Assembly: GCA_963772265.1 (NCBI GenBank)
Contig: CAVYWS010000004.1
Coordinates: 1 to 64,000 of the forward strand
Length of the DNA stretch: 64,000 bases
Direction of reading: 5' to 3'
Source: Mayfieldus sp963772265
Lineage (GTDB): Bacteria > Actinomycetota > Thermoleophilia > Solirubrobacterales > 70-9
Part shown: positions 45,724-55,656 of the stretch, piece after piece
Layout of the letters: each line of letters begins with the position of its first letter
How positions within the stretch are numbered: the first letter of the stretch is position 1
Notes under the pieces: generated by a model
Database searches by the model: none
What the model was told of the DNA's origin: nothing
What the model saw: the letters and a program-made list of their open reading frames with translations, nothing else
Program-made: the position numbers and the translations under genes

Positions 45724-46071
45724 GTGGCGGAGCAGCGGAACAAGGACGAAGCGCGGGGACTGCCGGACGGTCTGCGGAGCGCGATCGAGCGCACCTTCTC
45801 GGCGACCGCCGAGGGCGCCGCCGGCACCCGCGAGCGGGCCGAAGGGATGCTCGACGAGGTCGCGCGGCGCGGCCGCGAGGCTCGCGAGGCGGTCGCCGGG
45901 CGGGCGCAGGAGGCGCGTGAGAGCTCGGCCGGCGCGGCGTCGAAGGTGATCGAGGCGATCGAGGGGATGCGCCTCGCCAACCACGAGGACCTGCGGGAGC
46001 TCTCGGACCGGGTCGACAAGCTGTCGGCGCGGGTCGACGAGCTCGAGCGCAAGCCTAAGGTCGAGGGTTAA
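45724..46071 (+). CDS. Coiled-coil protein
   Basis: 115 residues from GTG 45724, chosen because of the -10 box; an in-frame TTG lies at 45715. Long helix with Ala/Arg/Glu heptads (AIERTFSATAEGAAGTRERAEGMLDEVARRGREAREAVAG) and a C-terminal zipper LRELSDRVDKLSARVDELERK, which is like that of the protein at 44673. Role unknown. The epimerase begins 1 nt after its stop. Confidence 0.6.
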   Translation: MAEQRNKDEARGLPDGLRSAIERTFSATAEGAAGTRERAEGMLDEVARRGREAREAVAGRAQEARESSAGAASKVIEAIEGMRLANHEDLRELSDRVDKLSARVDELERKPKVEG

Positions 46072-46072
46072 G

Positions 46073-47092
46073 GTGGCGCCCGGGCGGCGCGTGGTCATCA
46101 CCGGGATCGCCAGCCACTGGGGCGGCGAGCTGGCGCGGCGCCTGGAGCTCGATCCGTCGGTCGAGTTCATCGCCGGCATCGACACCACCGAGCCCTCGAG
46201 CGACCTCGAGCGCACCGAGTTCATCGAGGCCGACATCCGCAACCCCGTCCTGGCCCGGATCCTGCCCGGCACCAAGGCCGACACCGTCGTCCACTGCGGG
46301 ATCCTCTGGTACCCGGAGCCGGGGAAGTCGGCGCGGGCGCTTCACGACATCAACGTGATCGGGACGCTGCAGCTGCTCGCCGCCTGCGAGAAGCTCGACA
46401 CCCTGCAGTCGCTGGTCGTCCGCAGCTCGGCCGCGATCTACGGGTCGGAGGGGGCGGCGCCCTCGTTCTTCACCGAGGACATGGCCCGGCGCTATCCGCT
46501 GAAGACGCGCTTTCAGCGCGACATCGGCGAGCTCGAGAGCTACTTCGAGAACTTCGCCCGCCGCCACACCGGCGTCACCTGCTGCCTGCTCCGCTACCAG
46601 CCCGAGATCGGCCCCCACCTCGACACCCCGCTGGTCCGCTACCTGCAGCTGCCCGTCGTCCCGACCCAGCTCGGCTTCGATCCGCGGCTGCAGCTGCTGC
46701 ACGCCGACGACGCGACCGGGGCGCTGCTGGCGGCGACGCTGGACCCGATTCGCGGCCCGGTCAACGTGGCGCCGCGGGGGACGATCTCGCTGACCCGGAC
46801 CCTGCGCCTCGCCGGCCGGCCGACCCTGCCGGTTCCGCATCCGCTCTTCAGGACGATGTTCGCCCAGCTGGGGCGCCGGCTCGGGGCGGCCGACCTCTAC
46901 AACGACGGCGTGCTGCTGCTGCGCTACGGCCGCGGGGTCGACAACACGCGGATGCTCAACGAGCTCGGATACGAGCCGCGCTTCGACGCCGAGGGCGCGG
47001 TGCGCGACTTCGTCGAGCGAAGCGCCGCCAGCCGGCGGCTGTTCCAGTCGCCGCTTCCCGGCGCCCTGGCGCAGCGGCTGGGGGCGCGCTGA
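46073..47092 (+). CDS. NAD-dependent epimerase/dehydratase (extended SDR)
   Basis: 339 residues, intact. VVITGIASHWGGELARRLE gives the GxxxxxG NAD motif in altered form; then IEADIRNPVLARIL, VVRSSAAIYGSE and LLRYQPEIGPHLDTPLVRYLQLPVVPTQLGFDPRLQLLHADDATGALLAA. The usual YxxxK is not obvious (DIGELESYFENFARR), so catalysis may be altered. In an operon with the acyltransferase downstream (2 nt gap), as in several actinobacteria. Perhaps lipid or cell-wall glycan related. Confidence 0.8.
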   Translation: MAPGRRVVITGIASHWGGELARRLELDPSVEFIAGIDTTEPSSDLERTEFIEADIRNPVLARILPGTKADTVVHCGILWYPEPGKSARALHDINVIGTLQLLAACEKLDTLQSLVVRSSAAIYGSEGAAPSFFTEDMARRYPLKTRFQRDIGELESYFENFARRHTGVTCCLLRYQPEIGPHLDTPLVRYLQLPVVPTQLGFDPRLQLLHADDATGALLAATLDPIRGPVNVAPRGTISLTRTLRLAGRPTLPVPHPLFRTMFAQLGRRLGAADLYNDGVLLLRYGRGVDNTRMLNELGYEPRFDAEGAVRDFVERSAASRRLFQSPLPGALAQRLGAR

Positions 47093-47094
47093 CG

Positions 47095-48069
47095 ATGAGC
47101 GCGACCGAGCGGACCCGCCTTGCCGGCGAGCAGGCGCAGGCGGCCGCCGGGGCGGCGGAGTTCCTGCGCCGGATGCGCTCCGGGCTCAACGGCGGGCTCG
47201 ACCCGATGACCGCCGCCGAGCGCGCGGCGGTGGCGCTGCCGAAGACGCTTCGCGACTCGGTCGAGCGGATCGGCCGGCGGATGGCGGGCCGCTACCACGA
47301 GGACGAGTGGGGCTTCGACGAGGAGTTCGCCGAGGCGGTCTATCCCTTCTTCGACTTCCTCTACGAGGTCTGGTGGCGGGTGCAGGCGACGGGGGTTCAG
47401 CACGTTCCCTCGCACGGGCGGGCGCTGGTGGTCTCCAACCACTCCGGCTCGCTGTTCCCCTTCGACGCCTCGATGCTGGTCGGGGCGATCATGAAGGAGC
47501 ATCCGCTGCCGCGCTGGCCGCGGCCGATGGTCCTCAACTGGGCCTTCGAGCTGCCCTTCCTCAGCTTCTTCATGCGCAAGGTCGGCGGCGTGCCGGCCAG
47601 CCCCTTCAACGCGATCCGGCTGCTCGAGCAGGACGAGATCGTGATGGTCTTCCCGGAGGGGGTGAAGGGAACCGGCAAGGCGTTCCGCGACCGCTACCGC
47701 CTGCAGCGCTTCGGGCGCGGCGGTTTCGTCGAGGTCGCGATCCGGACCCGCTCGCCGATCATCCCGGTGGCGGTGGTCGGGGCCGAGGAGATCTATCCGA
47801 AGCTGGCCGACAGCCAGACCCTGGCGAAGCTGCTCGGCGCACCCTTCGTCCCGATCACGCCGACCCTTCCCTGGCTCGGGCCGCTGGGCCTGATCCCGCT
47901 GCCCTCGCGCTGGCGGATCGAGTTCTGCGAGCCGATCGACATCAGCGAGTACCCGCCGGAGGCGGCCGACGACCGCGCGCTTCTGTTCGAGATCTCCGAG
48001 CGGGTCCGGGTGACGATCCAGGAGCAGCTCTACGAGGCGCTGATCAGGCGCGGCTCGGCTTTCCTCTGA
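47095..48069 (+). CDS. PlsC-type lysophospholipid acyltransferase
   Basis: 324 residues, intact. Acyltransferase motif I appears as VSNHSGSLFPFDASML (His and Asp present but more widely spaced than HX4D), motif III as VMVFPEGVKGTGKAFRDRYRLQRFGRGGFVEVAI, motif IV as IIPVAVVGAEE. N-terminal extension of ~100 residues. Probably acylates a lysophospholipid at the membrane; substrate not certain. Confidence 0.85.
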   Translation: MSATERTRLAGEQAQAAAGAAEFLRRMRSGLNGGLDPMTAAERAAVALPKTLRDSVERIGRRMAGRYHEDEWGFDEEFAEAVYPFFDFLYEVWWRVQATGVQHVPSHGRALVVSNHSGSLFPFDASMLVGAIMKEHPLPRWPRPMVLNWAFELPFLSFFMRKVGGVPASPFNAIRLLEQDEIVMVFPEGVKGTGKAFRDRYRLQRFGRGGFVEVAIRTRSPIIPVAVVGAEEIYPKLADSQTLAKLLGAPFVPITPTLPWLGPLGLIPLPSRWRIEFCEPIDISEYPPEAADDRALLFEISERVRVTIQEQLYEALIRRGSAFL

Positions 48070-48159
48070 GCGCCTGCACTCACCGGTGCCGGCCGGGCGG
48101 CGATTTTCGACAGCCGGCAAAGCGACAGCGGCGCGCCGCTGGCCCGACCATTTGCCGCA

Positions 48160-48905
48160 ATGGGCGAGGAGCGCAGACAGATCGTCGCCTTCGGCGGCGG
48201 GGGGTTCTCGATGGAGTCGGGCAACCCGCTGCTCGACGACTACGTGCTCGGGCTCGCTCCCTCGGCGCGGCCGCGGATCTGCTTTCTGCCCGCCGCGAGC
48301 GGCGACGCCGACCACTACATCGTCCGCTTCTACCGCGCCTTCGCGGCCGAGCCGCTGCGAGCCCTCGCACATCTCGCTGTTTCGCCGCGAGCAGGGCGCG
48401 CTCGACTTCCGCTCCCACCTGCTCTCCCAGGACGTCATCTACGTCGGCGGCGGCAGCGTCATCAGCCTGCTCGGGGTCTGGCGCGCGCACGGGATCGACT
48501 CGATCCTGCGCGAGGCCTGGGAGGCGGGGGTGGTTCTCTGCGGGCTCTCGGCCGGCTCGCTGTGCTGGTTCGCCGAGTCGGTGAGCGGCTTTCACGGCGA
48601 GCCGCGCGGGGTCGAGGGCCTCGGCTTTCTGCCCTGGAGCAACTGCGTCCACTACGAGGCCGGCGGCGAGCGCCGCGACGCCTACCGCCGCTTCCTGCTC
48701 GACGGGATGCGCCCCGGCTACGCCGCCGAGGACGGCGCCGCCCTTCACTTCAAGGGCCTGAAGCTCGACCGCGTCGTCGCATCGCGGCCCGCAGCGCGCG
48801 GCTGGCGGCTGGAGCGGCGCGGCGAGGGCATCTCGGAGATGCGGCTCGCGACCACCTTCCTCGGTGAGGAGCCGCCGAGCCGAGCCCGAGCTGGTGACGG
48901 TCTGA
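48160..48905 (+). CDS. Peptidase S51 (dipeptidase E-like), copy 1, one frameshift
   Basis: About 248 residues. RQIVAFGGGGFSMES, PRICFLPAASGDADHYIVRFYRAF, then after an indel near 48360: HISLFRREQGALDFRSHLLSQDVIYVGGGSVISLLGVWRAHG, the nucleophile Ser in LCGLSAGSLCWFAESV, and LGFLPWSNCVHYEA. Intracellular Ser peptidase of the class I glutamine-amidotransferase-like fold, cleaving Asp-X dipeptides in the best-known member. The stop overlaps the start of copy 2 (TGATG). Confidence 0.85.
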
Positions 48906-49556
48906 TGCGGCGCATCCTCTGCATCGGCGGCCATGACTTCGGCGCCCGGCCCGGCGACCGCGCGACTGACCGACCTGGTCGTCTCGCTGGCCGCGAGGGG
49001 CCGGGCGAGCAGCCGCGCATCTGCCTGCTGCCGACCGCGAGCGGCGACGCCGCCGAGCAGAGCGCCCGCTTCTACAGCCGCCCTCGGCAACCGCGGCTGC
49101 GTCCCCAGCGAGCTGTCGCTGTTCCGGCTCGGCAGCCGGCCGGTGGTGGTGCGCGACCATCTGCTCTCCCAGGACCTGATCTACGTCGGCGGCGGCAACC
49201 TCGTCAACCTGCTCGCGGTCTGGGAGGCGCACGACCTCGGCGTCGCTCCTGCAGCTCGCCTGGGAGACGGGATCCTGATCGTCGGCCAGAGCGCCGGGGC
49301 GATGTGCTGGTTCGAGGTCGGGATCACGAAGGGCTCCGGCGCGCCGCGCGGTCGCTGCCGGGCTCGGGGTGCTGCCCGGCAGCCTCTGCGTCCACTACCG
49401 CGCCGAGCCCGAGCGCCGCCAGCTGATGCTCGAGGCCGTCGAGGAGCGGCGTCCCGAACGGCTACGGGATCGACGATCACGCGGCGCTGCTCTTCAACGA
49501 GCGCCAGCTGGCCGGGGTCTACTCGGCGCGCCGGGCGCGCCACCGCCTACCGGTGA
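48905..49556 (+). CDS. Peptidase S51, copy 2, frameshifted
   Basis: About 217 residues. MRRILCIGGHDFGARPGD..., PRICLLPTASGDAAEQSARFY, then LSLFRLGSRPVVVRDHLLSQDLIYVGGGNLVNLLAVWEAHDL and VGQSAGAMCWFEVGITKGSG with the active Ser, after at least four indels. A tandem paralogue of the gene before it, translationally coupled to it. The two may form a heteromer or have different dipeptide preference. Confidence 0.75.
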
Positions 49557-49873
49557 GCTGGGACGGAGCGCAAAGTGGTCGAGTCGCCGTTGCCGCAGAC
49601 GGTGCTCGAGCCGCGCCAGAACGGGGGGGGCGAGGCTCGGCGATCGCCGAGTTCGGCGCGCCGTGCGGCGCGGCGCTCGCGCGCTGGCTATGCGGGCACG
49701 CTGAGCCCGTCACGTTTGGAGCGGCGTCGACTGGGGCTGACAAATGGGAGAAACGCGGCGCCGAGATTTCCGACAGCCGTCCAAAGTCAGCCGCGGGTTG
49801 CCTCCTTACGGTGGCCGCAATCGGCAAACCGCGACCGTCGGGCGTGAGCTCCGGCGTGCAAGGAGGAACGCCA
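49557..49873. other. Intergenic region before amtB
   Basis: About 317 bases without a supported gene. It should hold the amtB promoter; the ribosome site AAGGAGG lies at 49859-49865. I see no clear GlnR-like operator. Confidence 0.4.
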
Positions 49874-51366
49874 ATGAAACGGAGGTTCCTGGCGGCGACC
49901 CGCTGGCGGTGCTCGCTTTCGCGGTCCTGCGCGCCCAGCGCATTCGCCGACCGACCGACCTGTCGAATTCGATCGCAGGAAAGCTGGATCCTCGGTCGGG
50001 ATCAACACGACCTGGGTGATCGTCGCCGGCGTCTCTGGTGATGTTCATGCAGGCCGGTTCGCGTTCCTGGAGATCGGCTTCTCACGAGGCAAGAACGCCG
50101 GGGCGGTGGATCGCGAAGATCCTCATCAACTTCTCGATCGCGGCGATCGGCTACTGGGCGGTCGGGCTTTGCGCTCGCCTTCGGCGGCCGCTGGCAGCGA
50201 TCGCCGGCCACGACGGGTTCTTCCTCGACTCAGCCTCGGCGCCAACAGCGTCACCGCGGTGGTGCACGACTTCATCCCAGCTTCGCGGTGATGTCGCTGT
50301 CCAACGCGACGGCGGCGCTGCTGTTCTTCCAGTTCGTGTTCTGCGCCGTCTCGCTGGCGATCGTCTGGGGCACGACGCTGGAGCGGATCAAGTTCGGCGC
50401 CTACGTGATCTACGCGATCGTCTTCAGCGACGATCATCTACCCGATCGTCGGCCACTGGATCTTCGGTGGCGGGCTCGGCTGCAGGCCGAACGTCGGGAT
50501 GCAGGACTTCGCCGGTTCGACCGTCGTCCACCTGATCGGTGCGACGGGAGCGCTGGCGGCGCTGCTGCTGCTCGGCCCGCGGATCGGCAAGTACGGCCCC
50601 GATGGAAAGCCGCGGGCGATCCCCGGGCACTCGATGCCCCTGGTCGGACTCGGCGTGCTGATCCTCTGGCTCGGCTGGTTCGGGTTCAACCCGGGCTCGA
50701 CGCTGGCCGCGATCGGCAAGCGCTTCGCGGAGATCGTCTTGGTCACGAACCTGGCGGCCGCCGCCGGCGTGTGTCGGCCGCGGTCACGGTGATCTACCTC
50801 AAGACGAAGACGATCGACATCGGCATGGCCGGCAACGGCGCGATCGCGGGACTGGTCGCGATCACGGCTCCGTCGGGCTACGTCGAGTATCTGGGCGGCG
50901 CCGATCATCGGCGCGGTCGCCGGCGTGATCGTCGTGCTCGGCGTGTTCGCGATCGAGAAGGTCCTCGACGACCCGGTCGGTGCGCTTTCGGCGCACGGCC
51001 TCGCCGGAATCTGGGGAACGCTCTCCTGCGGCATCTTCACCGCGCCGCGGCTGCCGAGCTCAACGGGGTCGGCGACGGGGCCTCTGGTACACGCGGCAGC
51101 TTCCCCCAGCTCGGCGCCCAGGCGCTCGGTGTCGGAGTCGCGTTCGCGTGCGTGTTCGTCGTGTCGCTACGTCGACGTTCTGCGCTGATCAAGCAGACGA
51201 TCGGCCTGCGCGTCACCGAGGCCGAGGAGGACGCCGGGCCTCGACATCTCCGAGCACGGGATGTACGGCTATCCCGGAGCAGTTCATCCCGCAGCCGGAG
51301 TATCCGACCGGGTCCGCCGGGCACCGCGCCTCCAGCCGGCGGCCAGCGGCGGCGGCCACGCAATGA
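49874..51366 (+). CDS. amtB: Ammonium transporter, heavily frameshifted
   Basis: About 490 residues, starting with a signal-like helix. Read across indels it shows NTTWVIVAGVLVMFMQAGFAFLEIGFSRGKNA, FVFCAVSLAIVWGTTLERIKFGAYVIYAIVFS, and both pore histidines: GSTVVHLIGATGALAALLLLGPRIGKYG and GALSAHGLAGIWGTLSCGIF. Also IPGHSMPLVGLGVLILWLGWFGFNPGS. It carries ammonium across the membrane and is expected to be gated by the PII protein encoded 37 nt downstream. At least eight indels; the C-terminal tail EQFIPQPEYPTGSAGH is probably real. Confidence 0.85.
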
Positions 51367-51403
51367 CCGACGGCCACACCAGCCCAAGTAAGGAGGTCTG
51401 ACG

Positions 51404-51772
51404 ATGAAGAAGATCGAGGCATTCATCCGACACGAGGCGTTCGAGCCGATCCGGACCGAGTTGCTCGAGCGAGGGTTTCCCTCGATCTCGATACTCGAGG
51501 CCAAGGGCTCGGGTCGCCAGAAGGGGATAATCGAGCAGTACCGGGGTTCCACCCTGACCGTCAACGTGCGGCCGAAGCTGAAGGTCGAGATCGTCGTCGA
51601 GGACAAGGACAAGGGCCTCGTGGTCGAGACGATCCTCAAGCACGCCCGAACGGGCGAGGTCGGAGACGGGAAGATCTTCGTCCTGCCGGTCGAGGAGGCG
51701 ATCCGCATCCGCACCGGCGAGGACGGCGAGGAGGTTCTCGACCCGCATACGGAAACGGAGATCCCGGCCTAA
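51404..51772 (+). CDS. PII nitrogen regulatory protein (atypical T-loop)
   Basis: 122 residues, intact, start after AAGGAGG. It binds ATP/ADP and 2-oxoglutarate as a trimer and would control AmtB and possibly glutamine synthetase. Body: MKKIEAFIRHEAFEPIRTELLERGFPSISILEAKGSGRQKG, KVEIVVEDKDKGLVVETILKHARTGEVGDGKIFVLPVEEAIRIRTGEDGEE. The T-loop reads IIEQYRGSTLTVNVRPK: the Tyr of the usual RGxEYxV motif, which is uridylylated or adenylylated, is absent. Control is thus probably by ligands alone. Located between amtB and glnA. Confidence 0.9.
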   Translation: MKKIEAFIRHEAFEPIRTELLERGFPSISILEAKGSGRQKGIIEQYRGSTLTVNVRPKLKVEIVVEDKDKGLVVETILKHARTGEVGDGKIFVLPVEEAIRIRTGEDGEEVLDPHTETEIPA

Positions 51773-51800
51773 GGCCTGCGGACATACGATCGGACGAACA

Positions 51801-51840
51801 GGCGGGGCGGCCAAGCTCGTACGAGCGAGGCCGCCCCGCC
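51801..51840 (+). terminator. Strong hairpin between PII gene and glnA
   Basis: 12-bp stem GGCGGGGCGGCC/GGCCGCCCCGCC enclosing a second palindrome GCTCGTACGAGC. It follows the PII stop by 28 nt and has no T tract. It may terminate amtB-PII transcription or reduce read-through into glnA (start at 51876). Confidence 0.65.
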
Positions 51841-51875
51841 GCAACCTCCGTCAAGGAAAGGAGACAAGGAGAGAA

Positions 51876-53249
51876 ATGGCAACGATCAACGAGTCCAAGA
51901 CCCGACCGGGCGACATCCTCGCCAAGGTGGAGGAGGACGGACATCGAGTTCATCCGCTTCTGGTTCACCGACATCAACGGCCAGCTGAAGAGCTTCGCCG
52001 TCGGCAAGGAGGAGCTGGAGGACGCGCTGGACGAGGGGATGGGCTTCGACGGCTCCTCGATCACCGGCTTCAACCGGATCGAGGAGTCGGACATGATCGC
52101 GATGCCCGACCCCGATACCTACGTCGTGCTGCCCTGGCGCGACGACGGCGGTCAGGGCAAGGGCAACGTCGCGCGGATGTTCTGCGACGTCCTGCGGCCC
52201 GGCGGCGAGCCCTACGAGGGCGACCCCCGGTTCGTGATGCGCCGTGCCCTGGCGCGCGCCGGCGAGATGGGCTTCGACACATTCAACCTCGGGCCGGAGC
52301 TGGAGTTCTTCTACTTCGCCTCCGACGAACTCAACGAGGACGGGATCCCGACGATCCTCGACAAGGGCGGCTACTTCGACCTGACGACGCTCGATGCGGC
52401 GTCGGATCTGCGCCGCGACACCGTCAATGCGCTGAAGAAGGTCGGGATCCCGGTCGAGTACACCCACCACGAGGTCGGGCCCTCCCAGCACGAGATCGAC
52501 ATGCGCTACGCCGAGGGGCTGCGGATGTCCGACAACGCGATGACCTATCGCACCGTGGTCAAGGAGGTCGCGCATCAGCACGGCGTCTACGCGACCTTCA
52601 TGCCGAAGCCGCTGTTCGGCGAGAACGGCTCCGGGATGCACACCCACCAGTCGCTGTTCAACGAGGGCAAGAACGCCTTCTACGAGGAGGGCGGCCAATA
52701 CCACCTGTCCGACACGGGAAGGGCCTACATCGCGGGTCTGCTCAAGCACGCGCGCGAGATCGCGCCCTGTTCGCGCCCAACGTCAACAGCTACAAGCGGC
52801 TGGTGCCCGGCTACGAGGCGCCGGTCTACTGCGCCTGGTCGCAGCGCAACCGCTCGGCCCTGGTCCGGGTGCCGATGTACCAGCCCGGCAAGGAGAAGGC
52901 GACGCGGTGCGAGCTGCGCTGTCCGGATCCGTCCTGCAACCCGTACCTGACCTTCGCGGCGATGCTGCACGCGGGGCTGGACGGGATCGAGCACGGCTAC
53001 GACATCCCGGAGCCGATGGAGACCAACCTCTACGACCTCACACCCGATGAGCGGGACCAGCGCGGCATCGAGCAGCTTCCCGAGACGCTCGGCGAGGCGA
53101 TCGAGGAGCTGGCCGACTCGGAGCTCGTCCGCAAGGCGCTGGGCGACCACATCTTCGAGCGCTACGTGGAGCTCAAGCGCGAGGAGTGGGAGGAGTACCG
53201 GGTCCAGGTCACCCGCTGGGAGCTCGAGAAGTACCTCCCTGTGCTCTGA
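51876..53249 (+). CDS. glnA: Glutamine synthetase type I, two frameshifts
   Basis: About 457 residues; joins ammonium to glutamate using ATP. RFWFTDINGQLKSFAV, MGFDGSSITGFNRIEESDM, GPELEFFYFASDE, VEYTHHEVGPSQHEIDMRY, MPKPLFGENGSGMHTHQSLF, LFAPNVNSYKRLVPGYEAPVYCAWSQRNRSALVRVP. NLYDL near the C-terminus is the place of the adenylylated Tyr in type I-beta enzymes; whether it is used is unknown. Extra base near 51939 and an indel near 52765 break the frame; both are in universally conserved stretches, which argues for sequence error. Ribosome site AAAGGAGACAAGGAG. Confidence 0.95.
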   Translation: MATINESKTRPGDILAKVEEDGHRVHPLLVHRHQRPAEELRRRQGGAGGRAGRGDGLRRLLDHRLQPDRGVGHDRDARPRYLRRAALARRRRSGQGQRRADVLRRPAARRRALRGRPPVRDAPCPGARRRDGLRHIQPRAGAGVLLLRLRRTQRGRDPDDPRQGRLLRPDDARCGVGSAPRHRQCAEEGRDPGRVHPPRGRALPARDRHALRRGAADVRQRDDLSHRGQGGRASARRLRDLHAEAAVRRERLRDAHPPVAVQRGQERLLRGGRPIPPVRHGKGLHRGSAQARARDRALFAPNVNSYKRLVPGYEAPVYCAWSQRNRSALVRVPMYQPGKEKATRCELRCPDPSCNPYLTFAAMLHAGLDGIEHGYDIPEPMETNLYDLTPDERDQRGIEQLPETLGEAIEELADSELVRKALGDHIFERYVELKREEWEEYRVQVTRWELEKYLPVL

Positions 53250-53255
53250 CCGCCG

Positions 53256-54408
53256 ATGCGAGACCTCCACGCCACCATGCTGGGCGCCGTACTCGGCGGC
53301 GAGGGCCTGGAGGGCGTGGCGGAGCTCGCTTCGCTCGAGACCGGCGGGCCGGTGGCGATCGTGCTGCCGGCCCGCGGTCTCTCCGCCTCCTCGAACGGCG
53401 GGGTGGCCGGAGAGCTCGCGCGCTTCGTGGCCCGGCGCCTCGAGGGGGAGGACCCGCCCGATCCCGCCGGGCTTGAAGTCGCGGTTCCGGTCCAGGCCGG
53501 GGAGGACGAGATCGGCGCCGTCCTGGTGATGAGCTCGAACGGCTCGGCCCCCGGCGACGCACCGGCGATCGACAGCGAGGAGGTGGCGCGGGCGGTGGCC
53601 TTCGCCGCCGTCGCCGAGCTGGCGGTCGCCGAGGCCCGCGACGAGGTCGAGCACGAGGTGCGGGCGAGCCTGGTCGAGGATCTGCGGGCCGGCAAGGTCG
53701 AGGGCGCCGAGCGTCGAGCGGCGCGCCGCCCGGCTCGGCTGCGAGCTGCCGCACGGTGGGCTCGTGCTGATCGCCGAGCTGCGCTCGCAGAAGCCGCGCG
53801 GCGCCGCGGCCCTGGTCGAGTCGGAGTGGCCGGGGGCGCTGGCGGAGCCGATCGGCGAGCTGCTGTTCGCGATCCTGCCCGGAGCCGAGCAGGGGCCCGA
53901 GGCGGCGGCGGCGCGGGCGCGCAAGCTGGCCGGGCGCCTGCGCAGCCACGGCCCGGCGGCGGTCTCCTCGTTCTATCCCGACCCGGGCGACCTTCACCAG
54001 GCGGTGCGCGAGGCCGAGCTGGTGCTCGAGGTGGTGCGCCGCGACGGCCGCCTCGCCGAGCAGATCGACGCCGGCGCCGGCGACGGCGTCTACCGGCTGC
54101 TGTTCCGGGCCCTGGTCTCCGACCCCGGAGAGGTGCGCAGCTTCTATCAGGACACGGTCGCTCCGGTGGTCGCCTACGACCGCCAGTACCGCAGCGAGCT
54201 GCTGTCGACCCTGGAGGCCTACCTGGCCCAGGACTGCAACATGAACGCGACCGCGCGGGCGATCTTCGCCCACCGCCACACGGTCGCCTACCGGCTCGAT
54301 CGGGTGCGGGAGCTGAGCGGGCTGGACCCGGGCTCGAGCTCGGACCGCGAGCGGCTCGGCCTCGGGATCAAGGCCTACCGGATCCTCGAGCCGACCCTGC
54401 CGAAGTAA
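53256..54408 (+). CDS. PucR/CdaR-type transcriptional regulator, one frameshift
   Basis: About 383 residues. N-terminal sensor part (residues ~1-150), a linker, and the C-terminal PucR helix-turn-helix: LLSTLEAYLAQDCNMNATARAIFAHRHTVAYRLDRVRELSGLDP. One indel near 53715. Starts 6 nt after glnA, so it is in the nitrogen operon; it probably regulates purine or other nitrogen-source use, or the cluster itself (inference). Confidence 0.85.
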
Positions 54409-54413
54409 CGAGC

Positions 54414-54836
54414 TCAGCGAGGGAGGACGACGCTGCCGTCCTCCTTGACCTCGAACGACGGGTTATGGGCGACCTCCCAGACGTGTCCATCGGGATCGCG
54501 AAAGCCACCCGCGTAGCCGCCGTAGAACGTCTCGCCGGGCTGGCGCGTGATCACAGCGCCGTTTCTTTGTGCATGGGCGATCACTTCGTCGACCTCGTTG
54601 CGCGAGGAGACGTTGTTGGCCAGCGCGATGCCGCCCCAATCCGCCCCTTCGTCCTCGATACCCATGTCCCCAGCGAGCTTTTCGCGGGACCAGAGGACGA
54701 CGACGACGCCGTTGGCCTGGAAGAAGGCCGTTTCCTGGACGTCGCTTGTGACATCCCATCCGAGCGCCTCATAGAACGCCTTGGCGCGCGCGTAGTCAGA
54801 GACACCGAGCGTGATCAGCGAGACGCTTTGCTTCAT
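54414..54836 (-). CDS. VOC family protein (glyoxalase/bleomycin-resistance fold)
   Basis: 140 residues. SVSLITLGVSDYARAKAFYEALGWDV and GGFRDPDGHVWEVAHNPSFEVKEDGSVVLPR give the two beta-alpha-beta modules. ATG at 54836 follows GGAGGTG. Ligand unknown. Convergent with the PucR gene, 5 nt apart; divergent from the ZIP-like gene. Confidence 0.88.
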   Translation of the reverse strand: MKQSVSLITLGVSDYARAKAFYEALGWDVTSDVQETAFFQANGVVVVLWSREKLAGDMGIEDEGADWGGIALANNVSSRNEVDEVIAHAQRNGAVITRQPGETFYGGYAGGFRDPDGHVWEVAHNPSFEVKEDGSVVLPR

Positions 54837-54878
54837 GGCTTCACCTCCGGATTGCCAGCTTATGACCTGGCCGGTGAA

Positions 54879-54884
54879 TAGCAT
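54879..54884 (+). promoter_or_regulatory. -10 box TAGCAT
   Basis: Ends 6 nt before the ATG at 54891; leaderless layout. Confidence 0.45.
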
Positions 54885-54890
54885 CGGCCC

Positions 54891-55656
54891 ATGGGCGCAG
54901 CACTGGGCTGGGGCGCGCTGGCCGCCTCCTCACTTGTCATCGGCGCGCTGCTTGCCTCCGCTCGCTCCTGGGACGAGCGCCAGGTCGGCCAGGTGCTGGC
55001 CTTCGGCGCCGGAGCGCTGATCAGCGCTGTCAGCTTCGAGCTGGTCGAGGAGGGGATCGACGTCGGTGGCGGCGACTCGACCGCGATCGGGCTCGGCCTC
55101 GGCGCGATCACCTACTTCTTCGCCGACGGCGCGCTGGGGCGGCGGTTTTCGGGCGGGCGGGGGCGCTCGGGACGCATGCAGGCTGCCCCGGCGGGGCCGG
55201 CACTGGCGCTGGGAGCGTTCCTGGACGGAGTGCCAGAGCAGCTGGTGCTCGGGATCTCGGTCGCCAGCGGCGAGGGCGTCGGCGCCGGGCTGCTGGCGGC
55301 GATCTTCGTCTCCAACCTGCCGGAGTCGATCGGCTCGGCGACCGAGATGGAGCAGGCGGGCTCGCGGCCCGATGCTGCGGCTGTGGTGCGCGGTCGCTGG
55401 TGACGACGATCGCCACGGTCGTCGGCTACGCGGCTGCAGATGCCGCCTCGGCCGACCTGCGGGCCGGGATCGACGGCTTCGCCGCCGGCGCCCTGCTGGT
55501 GCTGCTGATCGACTCGATGATTCCCGAGGCGAGCCGGAAGGCCGGACGGGTCGCGGGCCTGATCACCACGCTGGGCTTCGCGGTCGCCGCAGGGCTCTCG
55601 ACCGTCGAGCTGCACGCGGGCGCGGCCGTCCTTCGCGAGCCGCAAATTGCGCATAG
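54891..55656 (+). CDS. ZIP-like metal transporter, one or two frameshifts
   Basis: About 250 residues with about eight membrane helices: ALGWGALAASSLVIGALLASA, VGQVLAFGAGALISAVSFELVEEG, AIGLGLGAITYFFADGALG, then after a Gly/Arg loop LALGAFLDGVPEQLVLGISVASGEGVG, LAAIFVSNLPESIGSATEM, and TIATVVGYAAA...GFAAGALLVLLIDSMIPEA. ZIP metal motifs (HNxPEG) are replaced by DGVPEQ and SNLPES, so substrate choice may be altered. One indel near 55395; the end is estimated from a shifted TAG near 55654. Confidence 0.7.

Noticed and set aside
48100..49790. Similar leader words (GATTTTCGACAGCCG and GATTTCCGACAGCCG) upstream of the S51 peptidase and amtB genes
   Set aside because: Only ~20 bases similar and at different distances from the starts (about 57 and 112 nt); probably chance.
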